DNA from: Tardiphaga sp.
Lineage (GTDB): Bacteria; Pseudomonadota; Alphaproteobacteria; Rhizobiales; Xanthobacteraceae
DNA length: 10,004 nt
NCBI GenBank assembly: GCA_014377915.1
Contig: JACMOT010000547.1
Span: 1 to 10,004, forward strand
Direction: 5' to 3'
Below the pieces are notes generated by a model. It saw only the letters and a list, made by a program, of their open reading frames with translations, made no database searches and was not told the origin of the DNA. Each line of letters begins with the position of its first letter. Within the stretch, counting starts at the first letter, position 1. This document shows, piece by piece, positions 1 to 5,419 of the stretch. The translations under genes were made by a program, and so were the position numbers.

Positions 1-111
1 GGCCTCCATGCGCTGGATCGTCGGCACCGACAGGCCGGTCAATTCGGCGGTCTGGCGCTGGTCGATGTTCAGCAGCGCGCGGGCGGCCCGGAGTTGATTG
101 GCGGTGATCAT
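1..111 (-). CDS. XRE-family helix-turn-helix regulator, N-terminal 37 residues only
   Basis: The first 37 codons of a gene that runs off the left edge; it begins at the ATG whose complement is at 109-111. The residues seen start MITANQLRAARALLNIDQRQ and continue to ...LSVPTIQRMEA. This is the typical opening of an XRE/Cro-CI DNA-binding domain: helix 1 with the LRAARALL pattern, then the turn, then a recognition helix with S-x-P-T-I-x-R-M-E. The protein probably binds DNA as a dimer and often such regulators repress themselves. The ribosome-binding site is weak. The start is chosen because this family very often begins M-I-T-x-x-Q-L/I-R-A-A-R. It is divergent from the methyltransferase gene at 319 and shares its control region. 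The rest of the protein, including any effector domain, is not visible. Confidence 0.85.
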   Translation of the reverse strand, partial: MITANQLRAARALLNIDQRQTAELTGLSVPTIQRMEA

Positions 112-318
112 GTTTCGGCAGGCCCCCGGAGAGTGCTGGGGATGAGGTAAGCCATCCAAACTGCATTTTCAACCATCAATCTTCATGTTCAACATATCAG
201 ATTGCGCGAACCCGTCGCCGGCGGTGACACCAGGTGGCAATATTGGCATACCGTATATTCCGTGATAAAAAATGTTTCACGCATCGTTTCTAATGGTTTA
301 TCGGGATAGGCTGGCGCA
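112..318. promoter_or_regulatory. Divergent control region between the XRE regulator and the methyltransferase gene
   Basis: This 207 bp gap is visibly richer in A+T than its neighbours and has no credible gene. For the rightward gene, a possible promoter is TTGGCA at 243-248 with an A-rich -10-like TAAAAA at 266-271 (17 nt spacing). Two near-identical decamers in the same orientation, CATTTTCAAC (164-173) and CATGTTCAAC (184-193), start exactly 20 bp apart, about two helical turns. They could be a binding site for the adjacent XRE protein. Promoter and site assignments are inference from pattern only. Confidence 0.4.
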
Positions 319-1056
319 GTGCAACTCCTCGGACGGTACATGGGGCGGAACGGGGAGATCGAGGTCGCGGAATATGCGTCGAACGGCACCCGCGCCTATT
401 TCGAGGAGGGCGTGCTGCAGAGCCAGGCGACGCCCGAGGGCGAGAGCATCTTTACCTATGTCAAGCTGATGGACGAATTGTTGCGCCGCGCGGGCAGCGT
501 GCTGGTGCTCGGCTGCGGCGGCGGCAATCTCGCCACCAAGCTGGCCGGGCTCGGCAAGCGGCTGACCATCGTCGACAACAACCCGATCAGTTTCATGATC
601 GCGCAGCAATTCTTCGGCCTGCCGGAAGGCCTGCCCTGCATCGTCGCGGATTTCCGCAGCCATGTGTTCGATGACCGCAAGCTGTACGACGCCGTGGCGA
701 TCGATGTCGGCGGGCCGGGCTTCCACTTCAACGAGGAATTCGATGTCCAGACCTGCGACGCGATCCGCGCCCGCCTCGCGCCCGGCGGGCGGATCGTGAT
801 GAACGTCACCGTCAACAATGACATCGACCCGGTGCCGGACTGGATCGCGGCGCGGCTGGCCGGCGACACGCTGCGGCCGTGGCTGCTCGATGAACGCGGC
901 ATCGAGGATCGCAACGCGATCATCACCTGCATTCCCGAAAAAACCATCGCCCGGCCGGCGGCGCTGCGCGACGCCATGCGGAACAACAATGAGCAGTGGT
1001 CGCTGCGCCGTGGCCGGCTGCGCGGCGTCGACATGGCGCGGGGGGCCCGCCCTTGA
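319..1056 (+). CDS. Spermidine-synthase-like class I SAM-dependent methyltransferase
   Basis: A 245-residue protein with a Rossmann-type AdoMet-binding core. Motif I is VLVLGCGGGN (residues 61-70). The acidic end of strand 2 is D86 in VDNNP, followed by VADFR (D111) and AIDVGGPG (D129). An LAPGGRIVMNV strand near 153-163 is typical of class I methyltransferases. The layout resembles spermidine synthase and its relatives, but the glycine-rich GGGDGG loop and the D-[ST]-[ST]-D-P catalytic signature of true spermidine synthases are absent, so aminopropyl transfer is doubtful. The likely role is methyl transfer to an unknown small molecule in the cytoplasm. The start is the GTG at 319; an in-frame TAG at 307 rules out a longer form, and ATG at 340 is the alternative. 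The C-terminus is arginine-rich. The next gene, 119 nt downstream on the same strand, encodes a membrane protein. Confidence 0.8.
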   Translation: MQLLGRYMGRNGEIEVAEYASNGTRAYFEEGVLQSQATPEGESIFTYVKLMDELLRRAGSVLVLGCGGGNLATKLAGLGKRLTIVDNNPISFMIAQQFFGLPEGLPCIVADFRSHVFDDRKLYDAVAIDVGGPGFHFNEEFDVQTCDAIRARLAPGGRIVMNVTVNNDIDPVPDWIAARLAGDTLRPWLLDERGIEDRNAIITCIPEKTIARPAALRDAMRNNNEQWSLRRGRLRGVDMARGARP

Positions 1057-1175
1057 TCCGGCACGCGCCCGCTTCCGCGACCGCGCAAGGGCGCTTTCGT
1101 GTATAACCACCACGGCGATTGATCGGCGCCCATCCGCGTCCCGGTCGTCGCCATCCGCGAGTTTCGGGGACCATC

Positions 1176-1913
1176 ATGCTGGTGCAGCAAGGCGAAGAGC
1201 GCGGCAACGACGTCGACCAGCGACTGGCCTGTACGCTGGCCGCGGTTGCCGGCGCATTGAACACCGCGGCGTTCGAAGCGGTCGGCTTTTTCGCCGCCAA
1301 CATGACCGGCAACGTCTCGCTGCTGTCGGACCATATCGCGGTGGGCCATTTCCTGACCGGCGGTTTCTTCCTCGCCATCATCCTCACCTTCATCGCCGGC
1401 TCGGTGGTCTCGACGGTGCTGGTCAATTTCGGCCGGCGCCGCCAGATCCACGGCATCTACGCCTACAGCATCCTGTCGGAGGCGATCCTGCTGGCGGTGC
1501 TGGGCTTCGCCGATGTCGGCCTGCCGGCGCTGCACCGCGCGCCGACGCTGGTGCTCGGCATCAGTTTCCTGATGGGGCTGCAGAACGCGGTGGTGACGCG
1601 GATCTCCGGAGCCCGGGTGCGCACCACCCATGTGTCGGGCACGGCGACCGATATCGGCATTGAGCTGGGCATGCTGATCGACATCATGCTCGGTCACGAG
1701 CCGAACGAGACCGCGGCGCCGTATTGGGCGAAGCTTCGCCTGCACGGCATGAGCATCCTGTCGTTCCTGATCGGCGGCGTGGTCGGCGTGCTGGTCTACC
1801 AGAGGATCGGCGGCCTGTTGCTGATCGCCACCGCGGTGCTGCTGCTGGTCATCGCGGTGTCCGGCATCCGCCGCGCGCGCGGGCTGCGGGCACGGGCCGC
1901 GGCGGCCGAGTGA
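1176..1913 (+). CDS. YoaK/DUF1275 family six-helix membrane protein
   Basis: A 245-residue integral inner-membrane protein. Hydrophobic segments lie at about residues 17-38, 60-85, 97-115, 122-142, 191-210 and 211-230, which fits the six-helix DUF1275 (YoaK) family. Family hallmarks are the N-MTGN turn (43-46) after helix 1, the GLQNA motif (134-138) and the THVSGTATDIGIELG stretch (151-165). The family is widespread in proteobacteria and its function is not established; transport has been suggested. The ATG at 1176 is preferred because GGGGA (1166-1170) sits 5 nt upstream. A TTG at 1119 would add 19 residues (Arg- and Pro-containing) with no clear ribosome-binding site. The usual family length is about 220-250 residues, so the gene looks intact. 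It may be co-transcribed with the upstream methyltransferase, though the 119 nt gap leaves room for its own promoter. Confidence 0.85.
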   Translation: MLVQQGEERGNDVDQRLACTLAAVAGALNTAAFEAVGFFAANMTGNVSLLSDHIAVGHFLTGGFFLAIILTFIAGSVVSTVLVNFGRRRQIHGIYAYSILSEAILLAVLGFADVGLPALHRAPTLVLGISFLMGLQNAVVTRISGARVRTTHVSGTATDIGIELGMLIDIMLGHEPNETAAPYWAKLRLHGMSILSFLIGGVVGVLVYQRIGGLLLIATAVLLLVIAVSGIRRARGLRARAAAAE

Positions 1914-1946
1914 CGCCCGCTTATGCTATCCGTTAGTATCAGACTT

Positions 1947-2054
1947 GTAGGGTGGGCAAGGGCGCCGTTGCGCCGTGCCCACGCGTATCCGGCAGGTCCT
2001 GTGCGTGGGCACGCCTCGCCGCGCTTCGCGCGGCCGAGGCTTTGCCCACCCTGC
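1947..2054. repeat. Palindromic intergenic repeat in a convergent gap
   Basis: A long imperfect palindrome between two genes that end toward each other. The outer arms are GGGTGGGCAA (1950-1959) and TTGCCCACCC (2042-2051). Inner arms are CGTGCCCACG (1974-1983) and CGTGGGCACG (2004-2013), both perfect inverted pairs. A further tight hairpin, GCCTCG...CGAGGC, spans 2013-2040 with a TTCG-type apex. The GGGTGGGCAA...CGTGCCCACG layout matches a repeat style I associate with Bradyrhizobium-type genomes. In RNA either strand could fold into a cruciform that acts as a bidirectional terminator. No transposase is nearby. Confidence 0.75.
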
Positions 2055-2067
2055 CAGCTACCAGGTG

Positions 2068-2553
2068 CTACAGTTTCAGCAGCAGGCAATGCGTGATCGC
2101 GCCCTTGCGCTTGCCCATCGGGATGAACAGCCGGTGGGATTCGCCATCATCCGTTTGTTCAATCGGCGTGCAGACGTAAAACGGCAATCGGTCGCGCGAC
2201 AGGCGACCCAGCTTACCGGCCAGCCCGTCATTATAGGGCGCCAGCCGATGGTCGGTCACCCGGGCGCCGGTCAAATCGAGGCCGGTGCGCGCCGCGGAGA
2301 ACGGCGCGAAGCGTTCGAACTTCCAGTCGTCGCCGGATGGCGTGCGCGCGAGAACATGGAGATGGTCCGACACCTCGTCGAACTGCGACAATTCCAGACG
2401 GCTCGCGACGCCGCTGCCGACGTCGAACATCGCGCGGAATTGCACGACGAACAAAATCATCCGCAGCGGCAGGCAGCCGGACGTATCGAGCTGGTCGAGC
2501 CGCGGAATATAGAAGCGCCCGTCGCCGGGCTGGCCGGTCCGGTCCTGCAACAT
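2068..2553 (-). CDS. PAS_5-like domain protein of unknown role
   Basis: A 161-residue soluble protein. The stretch W77-K-F-E-R-F...GLDLTGARVTDH (91-102) and the ending RLFIPMGKRKGAITHCLLL resemble the PAS_5 family, in which a (F/G)-x-D-L-T-G-x-R core follows an R-F strand and the last strand reads RL-x-x-P-L. PAS_5 proteins are common in alphaproteobacteria and mostly uncharacterised. No kinase, cyclase or DNA-binding domain is attached. The start at 2553 has AGGG inside the end of phaR, 7 nt upstream, and only 3 nt separate it from the phaR stop, so the two are almost surely co-transcribed and translationally coupled. The family name is from pattern memory and is moderate; the gene itself is well supported by codon use. 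Confidence 0.7.
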   Translation of the reverse strand: MLQDRTGQPGDGRFYIPRLDQLDTSGCLPLRMILFVVQFRAMFDVGSGVASRLELSQFDEVSDHLHVLARTPSGDDWKFERFAPFSAARTGLDLTGARVTDHRLAPYNDGLAGKLGRLSRDRLPFYVCTPIEQTDDGESHRLFIPMGKRKGAITHCLLLKL

Positions 2554-2556
2554 CGA

Positions 2557-2898
2557 TCAGCCCTGCAGCTTGGCGCGCTCGCGCGTCAGCGTGTCCATCG
2601 ACATCTCCAGAAAGGCCGGCACCATCTGCTGCATCGAGCCGCCATAAAGACCGATCAGGCTGCGCAGGAAGGCGATCGGCAGCAGGTCCTGCCCGACCTT
2701 CTTCTCCTCTTCGGCGATGATGTGGCCGAGCACGCTCCTTGTGATGTCGTCGCCGGACTTCGCGTCATAGACGACGAACACCTTGCCGCCCTTGGCCATC
2801 ACCGCCAGGCTCTCGACGTTTTCATAGGCGCTGGTCGTGGTGTTGTAGAGCCGGCGGTTGCGGTATTTCTTGATGATGCAGGGCGTCGCGGATGTCAT
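2557..2898 (-). CDS. phaR: PhaR-like polyhydroxyalkanoate synthesis regulator, short form
   Basis: A 113-residue protein with the near-invariant PhaR opening I-I-K-K-Y-x-N-R-R-L-Y-N-T (8-20), then TSAYENVESLAVMAKGGKVFVVYDAKSGDDITRSVL. This is the PHB/PHA accumulation regulator DNA-binding domain (about 7-66). A second conserved block, DLLPIAFLRSLIGLYGGSMQ and VPAFLEMSM (71-101), follows. In known systems PhaR binds DNA and PHA granules and represses phasin and its own gene until polymer forms. Characterised PhaR proteins are about 180-200 residues with a variable tail. This one stops right after the second block, so it may be a paralogue rather than the main regulator. No phasin, synthase or phaA/B gene is in the window. 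The ribosome-binding site is GGAG, 9 nt before the ATG, at the foot of a strong hairpin. Confidence 0.85.
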   Translation of the reverse strand: MTSATPCIIKKYRNRRLYNTTTSAYENVESLAVMAKGGKVFVVYDAKSGDDITRSVLGHIIAEEEKKVGQDLLPIAFLRSLIGLYGGSMQQMVPAFLEMSMDTLTRERAKLQG

Positions 2899-2910
2899 CT
2901 CGGGATTCTC

Positions 2911-2945
2911 CAGGCGGGCGATCGTCTGTCAGCGCCGCCCGCCTG
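2911..2945 (-). promoter_or_regulatory. 10-bp perfect stem-loop at the phaR ribosome-binding site
   Basis: CAGGCGGGCG (2911-2920) and CGCCCGCCTG (2936-2945) are perfect inverted repeats around a 15 nt loop. Read on the minus strand, the 3' arm ends in CCTG and runs straight into GAG, so the stem borders and partly includes the TGGAG ribosome-binding site of phaR. Possible roles are translational control of phaR, or partial termination/processing after the small membrane-protein gene. No U-run follows, so a plain intrinsic terminator is less likely. Confidence 0.5.
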
Positions 2946-2991
2946 ACGCGGGCCTCGCCCTCGGATGTGTTGTTGTCCCGGGCGGATGTCG

Positions 2992-3102
2992 TCAGCCGCT
3001 CTGGTGGACGCCCCAGGCCAACGCGGCCATCAGCGCCGCGAACATGACGACCACGAACGTGGCCACGATGATTGATTCGATCGGCATTGAAGCAAGCGGC
3101 AT
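2992..3102 (-). CDS. 36-residue single-span membrane protein
   Basis: A small ORF starting MPLASMPIESIIVATF and ending AWGVHQSG. Residues 9-30 form one hydrophobic helix rich in Val, Ala, Met and Phe, with a short N-terminal segment carrying one Glu and a short polar C-terminal tail. It is well supported: AGGA stands 8 nt upstream of the ATG, codons prefer G/C in the third position, and it lies in a same-strand series with the 68-residue gene upstream and phaR downstream (93 nt gap). An overlapping longer reading starting at 3555 is a shadow. I do not recognise a characterised family. Its place suggests an inner-membrane or granule-linked partner, but that is inference. Confidence 0.65.
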   Translation of the reverse strand: MPLASMPIESIIVATFVVVMFAALMAALAWGVHQSG

Positions 3103-3117
3103 GTTGATATTCCTGTC

Positions 3118-3136
3118 CGGGAGCACGCGGCTCCCG
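3118..3136 (-). promoter_or_regulatory. Short GC stem-loop just upstream of the small membrane-protein gene
   Basis: CGGGAGC (3118-3124) and GCTCCCG (3130-3136) pair perfectly around a 5 nt loop. On the minus strand the stem ends 3 nt before the AGGA ribosome-binding site of the 36-residue gene, an arrangement like that seen at phaR. It could protect the mRNA end, mark a processing site or tune translation; it could also be the remains of a terminator for the upstream gene. Confidence 0.4.
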
Positions 3137-3260
3137 TTGTTGCCGGCACCGCGATTCAAGCAAAGCCACTTCGCGGGCATTCGTGCCACGCGGTGACATC
3201 GCCGTTCGAAAACAGCGCCCGTCGCGATGAAGGCTGATGAAGCGGTGTCGTCGCGTGAAA

Positions 3261-3467
3261 TCAGGCGGAACGGAAAATCTGTTCTTCGGTCACGACCCGC
3301 TCCAGCTTTTCCGTCTCGCTCCGGATCCGGTATCGGGGCCGTCCGTCGGCCTCGATCGGCATGCAGGAGATGATCTTGTAGAGGCTGCGTTGCGGCATGC
3401 CGGTGCGGCCCTGTGGCCCCTGCACCTGATGAAACACGTCGTCGTCGATCGCGTAGTTGCGCGGCAT
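3261..3467 (-). CDS. 68-residue conserved-looking protein of unknown function
   Basis: A small hydrophilic protein beginning MPRNYAIDDDVFHQVQGPQG, with a central RSLYKIISCMPIEADGRPRYRIRSE and the ending ERVVTEEQIFRSA. No membrane segment or known catalytic motif is seen. The balanced charge and the pattern YKI-x-x-x-MP-x-E-x-DGRPRYRI suggest a compact beta fold. Codon use matches real genes here. The start at 3467 has AAGGA 10 nt upstream. A longer form from 3548 (95 residues; AGGA 6 nt upstream) is possible, but its first 13 or so residues are Cys/Arg-rich and unlike the rest. The gene follows an AT-rich promoter-like stretch and precedes the small membrane protein and phaR on the same strand. 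I do not assign a function. Confidence 0.65.
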   Translation of the reverse strand: MPRNYAIDDDVFHQVQGPQGRTGMPQRSLYKIISCMPIEADGRPRYRIRSETEKLERVVTEEQIFRSA

Positions 3468-3563
3468 GGCACTGATTTCCTTGTCGATAGCGAACCCGAT
3501 CGCGGCCTTGATGGCTGCCCGCCCGCGGGCGCGGCGGCAGCATGGCATCAGGCATCCTTAAAC

Positions 3564-3626
3564 GATGTTTTAAACATCATTTATTCAGTATTAAAAATAT
3601 ATAGCGATGTCTGGCGCGAAATTCAA
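3564..3626 (-). promoter_or_regulatory. Promoter and operator-like dyad ahead of the PhaR-linked cluster
   Basis: This is one of the most AT-rich stretches of the window. On the minus strand TTGAAT (3626-3621) is followed 17 nt later by TATATA (3603-3598), a fair sigma-70-type pair. Just downstream of the expected start, GATGTTT and AAACATC form a 7-bp dyad around one central T (3564-3578). That size and position suit a repressor site. The dyad is too tight to fold as RNA, so a DNA-binding role is more likely. All functional statements are inference. Confidence 0.45.
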
Positions 3627-3673
3627 GCGCGGGTTGTCGCCAGGCACGGGGGGCGCACATCCGTCGCAACAAG

Positions 3674-3698
3674 TGGTCCCCGCGCAGGCGGGGGACCC
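3674..3698. repeat. Short GC hairpin repeat
   Basis: GTCCCCGC (3676-3683 with its flanking G/T) and GCGGGGGAC (3688-3696) fold into a stem with one bulged G and a 4 nt apex, followed by CCGCGGAGCGGGATGAC. GTCCCCGC...GCGGGGAC units are a pattern I associate with intergenic repeats of Bradyrhizobium-type genomes. It lies alone in the gene-free stretch between the 68-residue gene promoter and the larger mosaic repeat. Confidence 0.5.
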
Positions 3699-3738
3699 GC
3701 GGAGCGGGATGACTTTCTGTTGATTTGAATCACTGGCC

Positions 3739-4080
3739 CCGTCATTGCGAGTTTGGGACCGGCCTTTTGGCTGATCCTGAGATATGAAAGATAAGACTCG
3801 TGTCCCGGACGCGGTGCGGCATTCTCAGGCGATGCCCTTGCATCGCCGCCATGCCGCTCCGCAGAGCCGGGACCGTATCAGGCAACGACGTTTTTGGCGG
3901 TCCCGGCTCAGCAGCTCATGACGCCTCCCGCGGAGGCGCATTGCGCTGCGTCCGGGACAAGTGCCCTTTCTTCCTAGGAGCCCTTGCTGCGAAGATTCCA
4001 GTCTTCGCTCGTCGCTTTCTGGATTGCTTCGCCCCGGGATAATACGGCACAGCCAACTTGTCCCGGGCTCGTAATGACGG
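3739..4080. repeat. Mosaic intergenic repeat, outer unit
   Basis: The ends are inverted copies with 12 of 13 bases matching: CCGTCATTGCGAG (3739-3751) and CTCGTAATGACGG (4068-4080). The right half carries CTTCGCTCGTCGC and TTTCTGGATTGCTTCGC (about 4003-4032), words I associate with common Bradyrhizobium intergenic repeats, and a CCCGGGA (4033-4039)/TCCCGGG (4061-4067) stem. A second, distinct inverted-repeat element sits inside (3801-3959). No transposase or credible gene is present, so this 342 bp is non-coding repeat DNA. It lies downstream of rsgA. Confidence 0.65.
3801..3959. repeat. Inner inverted-repeat element with nested second palindrome (MITE-like)
   Basis: Terminal inverted repeats TGTCCCGGACGC (3801-3812) and GCGTCCGGGACA (3948-3959) match at 12 of 12. 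Inside them GAGCCGGGACCG (3864-3875) and CGGTCCCGGCTC (3898-3909) are a second perfect 12-bp pair around a 22 nt loop. The whole 159 bp unit resembles a small non-autonomous element. It contains no ORF of note. I could not identify a clear target-site duplication at its edges. Confidence 0.65.
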
Positions 4081-4117
4081 AGGAGGGGACGGCTCTTCGA
4101 TCCAAAGACCTCCCGGT

Positions 4118-5170
4118 CTAGTCGGCCTCGGATCCGGCCCGGGTGCGGCGCGGCGGGCTCGGCCGGCTGCCGCCCGGCTTGATCCGTCCCGGCGTATTGC
4201 TGCGGTTTTCCGCCACCATGGCGCGCCAGCGGGCGAGCCGCTCGGCGTCGAGCCGGCCGTCCGCCACCGCGGCGCGGACCGCGCAGCCCGGCTCATGGGC
4301 ATGGGTGCAATCGCGAAACTTGCAGAGCGGGGCGAGCTCGGTGATCTCGGCGAATAATTCGTCGATCCCGGCGCTGGCCTCGCTGACATGCAGCGTGCGC
4401 ATCCCCGGCGTGTCGATCACCCAGCCGCCGCCGGCGATCGCATGCAGCGAGCGCGACGTCGTGGTGTGCCTTCCCTGGGCATCGTGCTCGCGAATGCCGC
4501 CGGTTGGCTGCGGCAGTTCCTGCGTCGCGCCGGCCAGCGAATTGACCATCGTCGATTTTCCGACGCCGGAGGAGCCGACCAACGCCGCCGTCTGTCCGGC
4601 TCCGCACCACGGCCGCAGATAGTCGGTGGCGTTGCCGGTTCGCGGATTCGAGACCACGACGGCGAGGTCGCGCTGCAACGCGCTGGCCTGGTCGATGTAA
4701 AGCCGCGGGTCGTCGGCGAGATCCGCTTTGGTCAGCACGATCACCGGCGTGATCCCGGCCTCATTGGCAATCGCCAGATAGCGCTCGAGGCGAGCGACGT
4801 TGAACTCGGCATTGCAGGAGGTGACGATGAACAGCGTGTCGATATTGGCGCCGGCGAGCTGCGGCTCGCGGCTGCCTTCGGTGCGCCGCTGCAGCACGGT
4901 GCGGCGGTCCAGCCTTCGCTGCATCAGCAAATTCCGCGGATCAGCCAGAACCCAGTCGCCGACGGCGAAGTCGGTGGTCCGTATATTGGGCGCAAGCACC
5001 AGCCGGAGCGGTCCGTCCTGCGCGATCGCGGTCATGCGGGTGCGATGCACGGTGGCGATCCGCGCCGGAAGCAGCTCGACCTCGTCGGGCAGGATTTGCC
5101 CGGCGAAAAAATCCGACCATCCCAGATCCGCGAGCGACCATGCCGGCCGGCTTTCCGATCGGTCGGTCAT
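4118..5170 (-). CDS. rsgA: Small-ribosomal-subunit-dependent GTPase RsgA
   Basis: A 350-residue GTPase that checks late maturation of the 30S subunit and releases assembly factors such as RbfA. The order is diagnostic: OB-fold region (about 31-105), then a circularly permuted GTPase with G4 TKADL (147-151), the P-loop GSSGVGKST (199-207), G2 within HTTTSR (235-240) and G3 DTPG (253-256). A C-terminal zinc site follows with C283, C288, H290 and C296. G4 has Thr where many relatives have Asn (NKxD), which I regard as a tolerated variant. The C-terminal tail is Pro/Arg-rich. The ATG at 5170 is preceded by GGGA 7 nt away and overlaps the stop of a short leader ORF. Length is normal for the family. 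It is transcribed away from the M20 peptidase gene. A much longer reading of this frame toward 6727 is only antisense to the M20 gene. Confidence 0.95.
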   Translation of the reverse strand: MTDRSESRPAWSLADLGWSDFFAGQILPDEVELLPARIATVHRTRMTAIAQDGPLRLVLAPNIRTTDFAVGDWVLADPRNLLMQRRLDRRTVLQRRTEGSREPQLAGANIDTLFIVTSCNAEFNVARLERYLAIANEAGITPVIVLTKADLADDPRLYIDQASALQRDLAVVVSNPRTGNATDYLRPWCGAGQTAALVGSSGVGKSTMVNSLAGATQELPQPTGGIREHDAQGRHTTTSRSLHAIAGGGWVIDTPGMRTLHVSEASAGIDELFAEITELAPLCKFRDCTHAHEPGCAVRAAVADGRLDAERLARWRAMVAENRSNTPGRIKPGGSRPSPPRRTRAGSEAD

Positions 5171-5202
5171 GCGGTCGTCCCGCGGCCAGCCGTGTCGCTC
5201 AT
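5167..5202 (-). CDS. 11-codon leader ORF overlapping the rsgA start
   Basis: The ORF MSDTAGRGTTA starts at an ATG (5202-5200) with a strong ribosome-binding site, GGAAGG, 6 nt upstream, better than the site in front of rsgA itself. Its TGA overlaps the rsgA ATG as ATGA. This is the arrangement of a translationally coupled leader peptide. An alternative is that the true N-terminus of RsgA begins here and a sequencing or natural indel broke the frame. The ORF is too short for codon statistics. Confidence 0.4.
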   Translation of the reverse strand: MSDTAGRGTTA

Positions 5203-5419
5203 GATTTACCTTCCGCGGGCAGCCCCGGCAGCGCTGTTCGCCCGGGCCTGTCCCGAAACTTGCGATGCTCCAGCCTATCAGATTCTGACGAGTCGGTCGT
5301 CGTGTGCTGTGAGCCACAGGCCCGGGCTGCCGCGACATGAGAGCGTTGCGGCGCGGCACTATGGTGTTTTCAAATCCGGTATAGGACAGTCTGGTCCCGC
5401 AACAGGATTTGCATCTGCC
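5203..5419. other. Divergent gap between rsgA and the M20 peptidase gene
   Basis: The 217 bp must hold promoters for both divergent genes. No convincing -35/-10 pair stands out. TATAGG at 5380-5385 could be a -10 for the peptidase gene, but no matching -35 lies 16-18 nt upstream. AGGA at 5404-5407 is rather far (12 nt) from the peptidase start. I see no credible ORF or repeat here. Confidence 0.4.

Noticed and set aside
243..260. TGGCAT...TATATT as a sigma-54 promoter.
   Set aside because: The GG and GC elements do not have the required 12-nt separation; the expected GC is AT here.
189..389. A 66-codon minus-strand ORF across the divergent control region.
   Set aside because: It overlaps the start of the methyltransferase gene antisense, has no ribosome-binding site of note and no protein-like pattern.
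1065..1097. GCGCCC...GGGCGC followed by TTT as a terminator after the methyltransferase gene, with TATAAC at 1102-1107 as a -10.
   Set aside because: The stem is only 6 bp with an 18 nt loop, and no matching -35 lies at the proper distance; too weak to list.
456..1745. A 429-codon minus-strand frame opposite the methyltransferase and YoaK genes.
   Set aside because: Arg/Gln/His/Asp-rich composition of antisense readings, and both sense genes have clear family motifs.
2992..3555. A 187-codon minus-strand frame that would join the 36-residue membrane protein to an upstream segment.
   Set aside because: Its first part is a frame-shifted shadow of the 68-residue gene, and the internal ATG at 3102 has its own good ribosome-binding site.
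3801..3959. CRISPR array or phage attachment site in the repeat region.
   Set aside because: The repeats are inverted, not regularly spaced direct copies, and no cas gene, integrase or tRNA is near.
4106..4119. A small hairpin overlapping the rsgA stop as its terminator.
   Set aside because: The stem is 5 bp with a 4 nt loop and no U-run; not convincing.
4388..5419. An upstream extension of the M20 peptidase frame by 344 codons.
   Set aside because: It runs antisense to rsgA and has no domain-like sequence; the M20 fold starts near 5420.
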